Source: Owenia fusiformis
Taxonomy: Eukaryota; Annelida; Polychaeta; Sabellida; Oweniidae
Assembly (NCBI GenBank): GCA_903813345.2
Contig: CAIIXF020000005.1
Span: 31,437,375 to 31,501,374, forward strand
Length of the DNA: 64,000 bases
Reading direction: 5' to 3'
Of this stretch, positions 36,366 through 47,639 are shown piece after piece. The first letter of the stretch is position 1. The number at the start of each line of letters is the position of its first letter. The position numbers and the translations under genes were made by a program. Under the pieces are notes generated by a model. The model was not told the origin of the DNA and did no database searches. It saw only the letters and a program-made list of their open reading frames with translations.

Positions 36366-36959
36366 GTAGGTTTGAGAATTTCTTCATTTTCTGCATTATA
36401 GATGTCACCTGCTTCTGAAATCATTGATGCTGCAGAATGTAAAGGTAGGCTTAATTATGGAGCAATAGGACCACATATGACAACATATAATATTGTTTTA
36501 CCTAATTAGGCTTTTTTGGTGTGTGTCAACCTTGCATAATATCCCTCCATTCCGTCTCCTGTGAAATTCAGTTTTCAAGGGCAGTTTTGAGTGTAACTTT
36601 TTTGTAAGGGCAATTGTGACGTCATAATATATTAGCAAATGCCCAAAAATGGGCATTATTATAAAGGTGAGTAAAGGACCTTTCCATTGATACCCTATAT
36701 GACTATATTCAACTTGATTAAGTGTAAGGAAACATCTCCCAAATTTACATGGTGCACCCCTACCCCAAAGAAAATACAAGATATTTCGTTACCAAAAATA
36801 TATGAATTTAGCTTAAAGGACCTGTGCCTTTAAATATTGATTTCCCCCCTTGTATTGGCTTCAATATAGCATTGTCATATATCATTGTGTTCAGAAAAAT
36901 GCCAAGAATAAAAATAGCACCATTTTGAAGAAAAACAAACAAAATGGTTGTACTATTAG

Positions 36960-37416
36960 AATATAGTCCTGAGTAAGGATACTAGCGGTTACCGTTAGTG
37001 ATTTGGTTTAATGTATAAAAAGTCATTTTTCTCCTTCCCTACCCCATCAGAGCGCCATCTGGCGTTTGGTAAATGAATCGTGGCTCAATATTTATAAGGC
37101 AGGTCCTCATTTATCTAAAAACATGTCAAAGTTGAGTGGGAAATCTCATTTTAAGTTGGCGGCGGAGTGATTTTGACTTTGGTGATTTTACCAGAATTTT
37201 TCTGAAAAACCTGACTATAGAGGGGGTTAGTGTCTTCAAATCAATTTATCTCAAAAATTCGGTGGACAACCCATGGTAATATTGTTACAGCAAGCTAGGT
37301 AAGTCTCTCCCGGACAGTGTGGTATGTTACACTAGGCCTGGATACTAATATTTAATAAGATATAGGGTAAAATGTTATAATGGCCACCTATGGGAATTTC
37401 TACTGTGATCTTCAAC
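36960..37416 (+). repeat. Right ~457-bp terminal direct repeat
   Basis: The sequence is identical by eye to 32801-33257 and in the same orientation, with the same TATA box (37014-37021) and splice donor. In this position the promoter would read out of the element into flanking DNA. Perfect identity implies a recent insertion, or both copies made from one template. Confidence 0.85.
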
Positions 37417-37770
37417 CGATGTTGACACTTAGCCTCGTTTTGAGTCTGAAGTAGCAAAAATCCATAAACCATCGCATACGACGTCGTATGTCATGGCTAA
37501 AAACCGTATGCTATGGTTAAGTGAAAACTTGTCAAAAATATCATATTTTACCACTGATTACAAAAATACCGTTTTTATTTTCACATGTTATCCTATGAAT
37601 ATCATGCTAACTATGGAATAAGACCTTATACCATGGTCGAGAGCAATATATCTAAAGTCCTCTGTTGAATGAGAACAAATGTTTGACTCTCAGGAATATT
37701 TAAGTTCCCGCTCTAACATACATTGAGAATTTGTGAAAAAAGAAAAACGTGATACTTTAAAATATATTGA

Positions 37771-40560
37771 AAAATGAAAATGATTTTTAAAGGTCTTTGT
37801 TGCCTTCGTAAATATAAGGGAAAGGCTACTCATTTAGCTTTCCTGGACGTATCAAAAGCGTTTGACGTGCTAGACCGCGATACATTGTTCTGCCACTTAT
37901 GGAACAAAGGAATCCAAGGAAAAACTTGGAGAATTCTACATAAATTGTACGCTAATGCACAAAATAAAGTAATTTTTGGTAATTTTGAAACCGATCATTT
38001 CGACAGTCAGTATGGTCTCAAACAGGTATGTAATCTATCCCCGACACTGTTTTCTATTGTTATGACTGACCTTATTGATATGATTAAAGCTAGAGGATTA
38101 GGCATACGTTATGAAAATGCTTATCTTCCCGCCTTATTATTTGCAGACGATGTAGTATTGATAGCTGACTCAGAAGACGAACTTCAGGAAATGCTCAATA
38201 CTACATCGTCCTTTGGAATAAAATGGGGCTTAACTTTAGTAAAAAGAAATCCAAGGTCATGACGATAGGGAAAAGAATGAATACTAACAAGCAATGGTTT
38301 CTTGGTAATGCTGCAATTGACGAAGTAAAAACATACAAATATCTTGGAACCTTTGTTGATAATCTACTCCATGACACATCTCACATTAAAGATTATGTTT
38401 TTAAAAAAGCATGCAAAATCAATTCTTATATGCGATATGTACTTGCCAAACATAACAATGTCAACAGGATCAACTTTGGTCTAAGTATTTATAATTCTAT
38501 GTTTACACCAGCCATTACACATGGTTGTGGGGTATGGTGTGTTAATAAGACAACTACAAAAATACTAAATTCCCTCCAATATAATGCTGGAAGGGCAATT
38601 TTGAATCTAAAGTGTAAACCGGCTACATGTGCTCTTTTGGCAGAATTAGGCTGGGAACCATTAACTACAAGCATTGAAAACATTTACAGATCAATTATTT
38701 TAGCTACCTTGTAAAAAATGATAGGAATGATCTTTTAAACATTGTTTTTCAAAGTACAGGGTGTTCCATATGTTTCAGGAATGATGCTGTATTTTATTGG
38801 TTTTCTTTTCAATCTAGCTGATATTTTGGCAAAATGTGTCCAAATATGTTGTAAGTAAATTGGAAAAGTTTCATATCATGAAACTCAGTAGACTGAATAA
38901 TATGGTTGCTGTAGTAACCTAGGGGTAGGGTAGGTGGAGCAGGTGTAACAACACGCAAAATATATGAAATATTTGTAAAAATAGTTTTTTTGTATAAAGT
39001 GTTCAAAGTATTAATTTGTCATAGTCGCATCAAACTTGTTGGAAATTAAAAAGAATAAAGGTGTTTTCCTTGAAATTAAAAATGTTATCACACCCTTAAT
39101 TAGCCATCATCATTATTTCAGCATCTATCCCTTCCACATTAGTTAGCGCTCTCACTGTTCTCGGATGTCCGCATTTTGGATAATCGGTCTCAGTTTCCCT
39201 TCCAGATTTTAACCACTTGTACCACTCATACACTCTAGAGGTTACCATCATTGAGTCCCCATATGCATTCGTCAGGAGTTAATTGTGTCTGCTGCAGAAA
39301 ACTGTTATTCACACATGTCATATCTTGTCACAGATTGTTGTATGTTGCCTAAGTCGAAGGTTTTCCTTTGCTAATGACTTTTTCACTTTTCAAGATGGCC
39401 GCTCGTCCAAAATGACCTGTGTTTATTCTCCGTTGTGACTCATGACATGACAGGTGTTTAAATTGTGATGTGATCAAGGGTGATGACATTTTTTTTACTT
39501 TCCTGGAATCCACCTTCATTTTTGTTTAATTACTGACAAGTTTGATCCAACTCTGAAAACCTAATACTTAGTCACACTTGGTACAAAAAAAACTATTTTT
39601 ACAAATATTGCATATATTTTGCGCGTTGTTACACCTGCTCCACCTACCCTACCCATAGGTTACTATAGCAACCATATAATTAGGACTACTGAACTTCACG
39701 ATATGAAACTTTCCCAACTTATTCAAAACATGTTTAGACACACTGTGTCAAAAATTCAGTTAGATTGAAAAGAAAACCAATAAAATATAGCATCATTCCT
39801 GAAACATATGGAACACCCTGTATGTTAGAACACCATAGGCTTAATAAAAAGTTGTGTTGGCCAAATATGAGAAACATCCACTCAATTATGAAAGATAGAG
39901 GACTGGATGATGTCATGTTCAGACCTAACACTTCCTGGATGAAGACATATAAAGCAATCACAAATAGCCAAATGAAAACTGATATATTTAAATCAATAAA
40001 CGTAAAATCCTCACTAAACGTTTATAAACATGTTAAAACGAATTGGTGTCTTGAACGTTACATGCACATTTCAAATGATTTTAGACTCGCTGTTTTAAAG
40101 TTTCGAGCTAGGACAGGATGTTTCATGGTTGGTGCAGACTTGAAAAGATGGGGCCAAGGTGATGGATTATGCAAATTTTGTAATTCAGGGATTGATGATC
40201 TTTCCCACCGCCTACTGTTATGCCCATATTTCACCTCCCATCGTTCTGTCTTATTTTCTAACTTAAAGAGTGCACTTGAAGGCAATAATGAACATGTTTT
40301 TAACCATTTTATATCTCTTAATGTTCAGAGTAAATTACAATGGCTACTGGGCAATGATATACATAGTGTTTATGGGCACGAGATTGAAGTTTTAGTAGAT
40401 AGAAGTATCAAACAATTTTTATCTAATGCATTTGTTTTACCCTAATCTCAATGATACCACAAAATGAATATGTTTTGTATTTTATGTACATTTTTGTAAG
40501 AGCACCCAGTATTGGTGTGCCACCGTTTTAAAGGTGTAATAAATAAATAAATAAATAAAT
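37771..40560 (+). pseudogene. 5'-truncated non-LTR retrotransposon (LINE) ORF2, frameshifted and interrupted
   Basis: The reverse transcriptase part starts in 37774-38262 with FLDVSKAFD, QYGLKQ, NLSPTLF and the catalytic FADD (LLFADDVVLIAD). A frameshift near 38225 moves the frame to 38223-38714 (KKSKVMTIGK, YLGTFVDN). A second shift near 38700 precedes a mariner insertion at 38757-39820. Coding resumes after it and ends in 39765-40445 with a C-terminal knuckle CKFCNSG...H...C typical of LINEs. The 3' end is an AAATA/AATA run (40538-40560). No endonuclease domain is present, so the 5' end is truncated. The clade cannot be fixed by eye. Confidence 0.88.
38757..39820. mobile_element. Mariner-type element inserted in the LINE
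   Basis: The ends CAGGGTGTTCC and GGAACACCCTG are flanked by TA (38755-38756 and 39821-39822). The terminal inverted repeats are long, roughly 240 bp. The interior holds a decayed minus-strand piece of mariner transposase near 39100-39235 reading VYEWYKWLKSGRET with a later PKCGHPRT, the N-terminal DNA-binding part. No catalytic core remains, so the copy is non-autonomous. Joining the flanks across one TA keeps the LINE frame open (FQS then MLEHH). Confidence 0.88.
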
Positions 40561-40874
40561 ACACAAAAAGCATGAAAATTTGAATCTTCTTTTGAAAAAT
40601 GATATTTTATAAAAAATGTAAATTTTTTGAATTTACCCGGGATGATATCAATATCAACCCTGATTTCCCTCTAATCCTGATATCAACCCAGTCCCTGATA
40701 TCATCCCTGTCCCAAATATGTGATTTATCACTTGCTAAATATTTCCCTGCGATATTGTTCTGACCATGGTATAATTTCTCGTATGTCAGTTTATGGACTC
40801 GCTCACCCATGTTGATATTTGATGTCATCTCGTAAAAAGTGCCATGCAGGCTATTTGGCTCACACGGTGATGTA

Positions 40875-41714
40875 CACTCCCGTCCATAAGTTTGTTGACC
40901 CCAAGTCCGTCATTGGACTACGTGTTAAAGCCTCTTTATGCTTGAATATTTATTTACATAGCCAGCAAAGAAAATACTTATGATAAAGGTGGAAATGTAA
41001 CTTCATTTCCAATATACCTCTAAATTTTCTCAATTTTTTCTCGATTACAATAGGCCGAAAATTGATGACAAAGAAGAATTTTTGAAATTGTCAACCAATG
41101 GGAAATGGTAGGTTTGGGGCAAATCAGATTTTTAATTTCTGTAGGTCTAATGCTTCACCAAAAATATTTTTATATATAAAATTGAATCGCTTACTTTTTT
41201 GTACGCTAAGTGTTAAGTTTACTAATGTGAACATTATAGTTACAGAGCTCCATAGTCATTTTTGATATTTTTCGCATCCTTTGTTATTTCAATGGGAGAG
41301 GTTTCTTGAAAAATAATTTTGACTTTGGAGTGCTATAACTTTGTTGAACGTAAAGAAACATCATTTTTTGTTAAACAAAGTTTGCAAATTCAAATTTTTA
41401 CCTAGATCGTATTTTTTGCGAGAACTAGGATAGATGGACATTAATCTGTCATATGACCTGCGACAAACCTATTAGATTCCCATTGGTTTAACATGGGAAT
41501 GTCGATTTTCAAAACTTCATCAGATTTGTCATCAATATCTGACCTATTGTTATTGTTGAAGGAATTGAGAAAAATTGGAGGTATTCGAAATGATGTCAAT
41601 TCCTTAAAAGTAGACTTTTCTTTACAGATTATGGAAAAAAAATTCAAACATAAATAGGCTTCAGCATGTAATCAAATGGGGGAGTTTGGGTTGCCAAACT
41701 TATGGAAGGGAGTG
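40875..41714. mobile_element. Tc1-like non-autonomous element
   Basis: The ends CACTCCCGTCCATAAGTTTG and CAAACTTATGGAAGGGAGTG are flanked by TA (40873-40874 and 41715-41716). Tc1-type ends commonly start CACT and are followed by an AAGTTTG block. No transposase motif remains in the ~840 bp. Confidence 0.75.
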
Positions 41715-41899
41715 TATAATCAATAAAAATTACGGTGATTTTCAACTTTCATTTTCAAATGTAACATTCAGACTTATGGCCAAAATGTGATATTTCAAAA
41801 AATAAAGTTGTGGTCATTTTGATACTAGTGGACATTTTGCAAAGACTTCTAGACATTATCGGTCGCCTATAAAGAAAACTATGAGTACAATTTCAAGCA

Positions 41900-44430
41900 A
41901 ATCAAAGCAAAACCTTTTGATATATTACCGGGTGATTTTGAGCAGTAAAAACGTCGGCCATATTGAAATTGTGCGAGTAATATTACCCAACGTCTGAACA
42001 TTATTTGTAACTTGTAAACTAATGAGATATTTTGCCTCCTTCAGTATTGTTCCCTGTAAAATTTCAAGCAAATCAATGTAATTCATTTTGAATTGGGACA
42101 CAAAAGTGTTCATTCAACGATAGAAATACTTTTGCCAAATTTGGCCACTTGTGACAAAACGGGCCAGCTCATGGTTTCTGGCGAGATTTTGAACCGAAAG
42201 TCTTGTGTATTTTATATCGATAATAGGCAAAATTACTTAAAACTGGAATCGAATCGACTAAAGGTATAAAACGCGCCACTATTGTTGACAGATAAAGGGA
42301 TAAGTTCGTGATTGCATTACCTTACCATGTTGCCTTATGATATTATTTGGAGAAATTAAATTGATATTCAGACGATATCTCATCTCGCGAAATTCCAATC
42401 GGAAACGTAAAAGTACGTTTTTAGTTGTTAGATTTATGTTTGCGTTTGGCCTCCTCGATTAAGTTGCAACGTGATATCAATGCCTAATTATATAACTGAG
42501 TTTATTTTGACTTTCATGAAAACATATCATCCCTTCCTTGTCTTTTCTTAAGTGCAGGCAAGAAATCTTCTTTTAACATTGTTTTTCATTTAGTTGATTG
42601 ATTTAAACACTTATATCTGGCCTAATGCTTCTTCGACAGTACCTCAAGGGAAAACATTGCCTATAACTCACTAATAATGACTATTGGTTCGGTCAATTTG
42701 ATCCTTATACCTTTTGTTCTCTACTAATAGTATCTTTATAAGTATTGTTCTTGTCTTACATTCGATTTAACAACACGGTGCTTGTATTGAAAGATTATTA
42801 TATGGTTGTCTTGGTTATTTTATTGTTGTTTATTGGTTTGTATTTCATAAGTCATGTTCTGATTCTAAACATCGCAGTTTTATTGAGGTAGTCGTCAATC
42901 GTCATTATTTGTTGGTTTGTTAGACAAAAAGTCTGAGTAGAAGTAATAGTTCATCCGAAATACATTATTTATTTCGCGAATATTGACCGAATGTTATGGT
43001 CGGGCAATGAGCTAATTGATTGGTAGATAACTTAAGTATTCTTTTGTCCTGATTATCTTTTATTGGTGGAGATATATGTCCCCAATCTAAGATTGGATTT
43101 CGCGAGATAAATAGCTTCAAGGTTGAATATGTCACGGCATGGGTGAGAATATCATTATTAAATCAATGTTTCATTTTCAAGATAATACCTGTTCATTTCC
43201 CTAAGCCCGCAGGGTGAGAACAATACATCCCTGCAAAAAACATTAAACTTGCAGAGAATGAAATATTTGTTTTTATATTTCTTTGCTATGATTAGAATCA
43301 ACAAGCGTCTTTATTCAATTTCAAAAATTAAGGGAAGAGTAAAATAAGTTAAGTGATTCATATTCAAATGGTACTCCATTTAACCAATCAGAATAATGTG
43401 ATTCAGCAATGATGTTAAAACAAGATCCATCACAAGGATGATTGGCTCCGAGGGCAATATTCGACCTTGACCGATGCTAACATTGAAAATGTCGTTATTT
43501 TCTAATTTTATAACTTACTATAAATGCATAATCAGGGATCCAAAATGTTTGAACTTATATTTTAAACACATATCTTCGGAGAACGAGAATCAAATTGACA
43601 CATCTTCACTTTTTGATATGTTTCGATGTTTTCTAAGAGGTCCAGGTACTCAGACCTTCACAATTTAAAGATCTTAATCAGTTCAAAATGTTCGGATTTT
43701 TTCTACTTTTGCCGTTCGGTAAATTACAACCGCGTTAAAAGTAAGCATCCCTATTTATCAATACAATTCATTACAACACTGCAAACATCTCCTTCATACG
43801 AGGCCTTCATTTTTTAAATGATCTCTTGTTTTGTTTCGAAATAAGGCCAAACTCGCGATTCAAATTTTGAAGTGAAAAAATGACGGACGTTTTGATTTGG
43901 AATTTTGTAACCACGACATAACTATATGTCATAACAACATATATGGTAAAATATCGATGTTGCATTCTGGGAGACAATCCTCATTGATCCATCATAGCTC
44001 ATCAAATGATATAACTTGTACTTACAATAGACAGCCAATGTTAAGCAAAACTGATTTCCATCTTTGATCCAATCCTGATAAATATTCATTTCTTTACTTT
44101 TTCATTGATCAATGAGAAAAATAAATAACTGCGCTATACTTAAAATGAGTCGGAAGGATTAGCGCTTCCCGCCATATATTAAAGAGTTGATATCACAGAT
44201 AATATTTCAGCAATTTAGGCATTTTTCATCCTACATAAGGTTGTATAAAGTGCAACGGGCAATTACTATGTCTAAAGGCACAACACCTTCAAACAGAAAA
44301 CAAGGACACATGTTAAATGACTTTTCAATATTGTCGAGTTAGTGTCAATTGTAATTTTGAAATCATTTCACCACCATCGCAGGTCATGCCTTGTGGGATT
44401 TGGAATTTACTTACGTTATCAATGTATATG
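41900..44430 (+). repeat. Diverged segmental duplication, copy 1
   Basis: Collinear with 52630-55180. Shared landmarks include CGGCCATATTG, TTTGGCCTCCTCGA, TTGCCTATAACTCACTAATA, CAACACGGTGCTT, TTCCCGCCATATAT and CATGCCTT-TGGGATTTGG. Copies differ by many substitutions and indels. No open frame longer than about 65 codons, so no gene is called. Confidence 0.75.
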
Positions 44431-44569
44431 GTATGGATATGAAATAGGGCCCTCATCTGATCATTTTAGATTGTGTGAATTATTCATATTTTGTTACAGA
44501 TGAAGTCATGTTTTGTTTAAAGAGGTCTGTTTTGAATATGATAGTGAACAGTGAGTTTTCCGTCGATTT

Positions 44570-45490
44570 CTCGTGTTTTCTTATTTTGCCCTTCGTGTTT
44601 TCTCATATTGTTCTTCGTGCTTTATCATTCGTGTTTTTCATTTTGCCCTTCGTTTTCTCTCATGTTGCCCCCGTGTTTTCTCAAAATTCGTGTTTTCTCA
44701 CACTGCCCTTTGTGTTCTCTCACATTGCTCTTCGCGCTTTCTCATATTATCATTCGTGTTTTCATTTTGCCCTTCATTTTCTCTAATGTTGTCCCCCGTG
44801 TTTTCTCAAAATTCCTCATCGTTTTGTCATGTTGTTCGTCGTGTTTTCTCACACTGCCCTTTGTGTTCTCTCACATTGCTCTTCGCGCTTTCTCATATTA
44901 TCATTCGTGTTTTTCATTTTGCCCTTCATTTTCTCTCATGTTGTCCCCCGTGTTTTCTCAAAATTCCTCATCGTTTTCTCATATTGCTCTTCGTGTTTTC
45001 TCACATTGCCCTTCGTGTTTTCTCATATTGCTGTTCGTGTTTTCTCACATTGCCCTTCGTGTTCTCTCACATTGCTCTTCGTGTTTTCTCACATTGCCCT
45101 TTTTATTTTCTCACATTGTCCTTCGTGTTCTCTGGCATTGCTCTTCGTGTTTTCTCATATTGCTCTTCGTGTATTCTCACATTGCCCTTCGTGTTCTCTC
45201 ACATTGCTCTTCGTGTTTTCTCACATTGCCCTTTGTATTTTTTCACATTGCCCTTCGTGTTCTCTAGCATTGCTCTTCGTGTTTTCTCACATTGCTCTTC
45301 GTGTTTTCTCACTTTGCCCTTTGTATTTTCTCATATTGCCCTTTGTATTTTCTCATGTTGCTCTTCGTATTGTCTCGCGTTGCCCTCAGCGTTTTCTAAC
45401 ATTACCCTTCGTGTTTTCTCATGTTGCCTTTTGTGTTATCTCATGTTGCCCTTCGATTTCTCTCATATTGCCCTTCGTATTTTTTCATTT
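44570..45490 (+). repeat. 22-bp minisatellite, open in three frames
   Basis: About 42 imperfect copies of a 22-bp unit close to TTCGTGTTTTCTCACATTGC. Because 22 is not a multiple of 3 and the unit lacks stops in any + frame, all three + frames stay open over most of the array (for example 44573-45562). A longer-period repeat of several units is visible in 44640-44970. I do not consider it a gene. Confidence 0.9.
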
Positions 45491-46350
45491 TCATTTCTCA
45501 AATACGAGACAAAGCTGTACGTGTATATTATGTTCCCTTGTTGGTTATTATGTCCAAACTGACGCCTTACTAAATATGATTTATCCGTGATTCCATAAAA
45601 TCCTGTCCATTAAATCCCGTTTTAAAAGTATATTTTCATAAAACGATGTCAAGAATTATGTGAATGTTGGATGATGTATTTTATTCCCCTCTTTACAAGC
45701 ATACTTTTTCTGAGTTAATTAGGAATATCTCGTTATTTACAGGTATTAAAAATGGGTAGATTGATGTAACGCATTCAATCAGAGATTAATGATAATACTT
45801 ACTTCAGTATTTTACAATAATTTACTGTTTTATTTCATTTCATGAAACAGTTCTTTAGCTATCCAGACCTAGGTGAATAAATATGAATACAATTACACGC
45901 AATAAACATTCGTATCTTAACTTATTTTACGATAGTGTGCTAAATGCATTAATTTAGTTGGTTATTTACCAAAACGACTTTGTAGATTAACAGGGGATTT
46001 TTGAATATTTTTCCTCTCCAAATAGAAAGATAAAGTGATATTCACCGCCTATACTATAATTTACTGTGCTACGATATATTTTTGATGGGTCAATGCACTT
46101 CGCTATATAACGAAGATTAAGTAACATCATTTACAAATGATATAGATCGAGATGACATTGTACGTGCATCACATTTCAGATATACTAAATGGATGAATAC
46201 GATTAAATCCAAGTGGAACGCCCTTAATTCTGCCAAAACGTGTGTCACTTGCGAGGTGTTTTCGCTCTTTTAAAAAGCGAAGTCGAACAAATGCAAATGG
46301 CATCATATGAGGTAGCATCGAGATTTTAATGCCTCTGCAAAAATCGTCCC
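45491..46350. other. No gene seen
   Basis: AT-rich spacer between the minisatellite and the foldback element; nothing recognised. Confidence 0.6.
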
Positions 46351-46355
46351 ATTAC

Positions 46356-47305
46356 CACTGTTCACAACTAGTTACTTTGACGGAACGTCAATGTAACAAA
46401 ATGGATGAACTTCTGGTTACGAGTTTTCGTTTTCTCGATTTAAACCTAGACTTATAAGTCAAGTTGCAGATTATAATTTGGCACAAAGATAGAATATAGT
46501 CTAGTTTTAATAGTACTAGTTGCAATTCACATATCTTGTCCCTCGCTTTTGTTACATTGACAAAAGTCCGTTATATTACCAATTTCTATACATTACAAAG
46601 CGTTGCACTTTTAATTAACATGACACTCATTTGATATTAAAATTAAAGTAGCTTTGGCTAGACGTCGCATCCCGTTTATTAAGAACATGACCTATTGAAT
46701 TACATCAGATGATTTTCCAGTAGTGTAAATTTACACATCATTTATGAACATCGGTAATAAGGTATGACTACAGATGCATGTCTGAGTTGATTTGGATTAC
46801 TAGAGATAGTACATAAAATCGTAAGGACTGATACTTAATGATATAATGAAAAAACTTTCGATTGATTGAATGCATTAATTTTCACCATTAAAAACCTCTA
46901 TGTGAGGAGCCTCGAAATGTGGCCTGAAAAGGTATGAACTATAAATGCATGGAACCTATTCTACTCGCATTCGAAAATAGCGTTCGATTTTCGTAACGCT
47001 TAAAGCTACACTCTGTAGTAATATGTAAAAATAATTTATATTCTAATTCGTTTCACTCAAACGAATATAAATAAAACGTATGTTACTTTGACGACTTACG
47101 TCAATGTAACAAAAGCGATGGTCTAAATGCATGAATTAGTTTTATTTAAAAATCAAATTCCAAACCGAGAACATTTCTAAAACCTAGTCTATACATTGTC
47201 TAACTTTGTGCCAAATGATAATCCGTAACATGAGTTATACGTAAGTTTAAATCGAGAAAACAAAAACTCGTATCCAGGAAGTTCATCCATAGTTGTGGAA
47301 TAGTG
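46356..47305. mobile_element. Foldback element related to the one at 22236
   Basis: The ends CACTGTTCACAAC and GTTGTGGAATAGTG are flanked by ATTAC (46351-46355 and 47306-47310). Both outer arms (about 46356-46560 and 47085-47305) share segments with the 22236 element: GATTATAATTTGGC, TTGTTACATTGAC and ATCGAGAAA-type motifs. The left arm has an extra ~30 bp after CACAACTA. The middle 46570-47080 has no recognised content. Confidence 0.8.
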
Positions 47306-47519
47306 ATTACATGAATTGGAATTTTTTCTTCAACATGGATTGTGAATCACAGTATAAATGAAATACGTGCTCTAGTAGTTTTGTATTGTGAAAAGGATTC
47401 CAAATGCCAGGGGGGGGTATTATTTTATTTTATATTTATTTTCTTTTATGGGCATAAGTGGTTTAATATCTACTTACATTCCCTTCAAAAGTGTGTACAA
47501 TAATAAATTCGTTTTCCAC

Positions 47520-47616
47520 GAGTGACTTCATATCAGGTTACCATAGTAACCATGAAATGTACCAATCAAATGGTAGAAGCTTTATTTCTAAGAAATATTT
47601 CGGGAACACCTGTATC
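47520..47616. repeat. Mariner-end remnant
   Basis: GTTACCATAGTAACCATGAAA, CCAATCAAATGG and the terminal GGGAACACCTGTA resemble the inner and outer parts of the mariner ends at 22800 and 23540. No matching opposite end was identified. Confidence 0.4.
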
Positions 47617-47639
47617 AAGTTTCAAAAAGATTAGTTTAG

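Larger units (their letters stand above)
32796..37421. mobile_element. Direct-repeat-bounded element with DDE transposase and His-Me endonuclease
   Basis: Two direct repeats, 32801-33257 and 36960-37416, appear identical base for base by eye and are offset by 4159 bp. They enclose about 3.7 kb with two convergent genes: a Mutator-like transposase (minus) and a small I-PpoI-type endonuclease (plus). The left repeat is preceded by CGATG (32796-32800) and the right one is followed by CGATG (37417-37421), a 5-bp target duplication. I see no terminal inverted repeats, no reverse transcriptase and no integrase. An LTR-like topology is not expected for a DDE DNA transposon, whose Mutator relatives have inverted ends and 8-11-bp duplications. 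An alternative is integration of a tandem or circular intermediate. Confidence 0.75.

Noticed and set aside
32796-37421. Polinton, adintovirus or LTR retrotransposon
   Set aside because: No DNA polymerase B, capsid, protease, integrase or reverse transcriptase is present, and the ends are direct repeats without TG...CA.
44475-45590. Three long overlapping proteins
   Set aside because: All derive from a 22-bp tandem repeat that lacks stops in every + frame.
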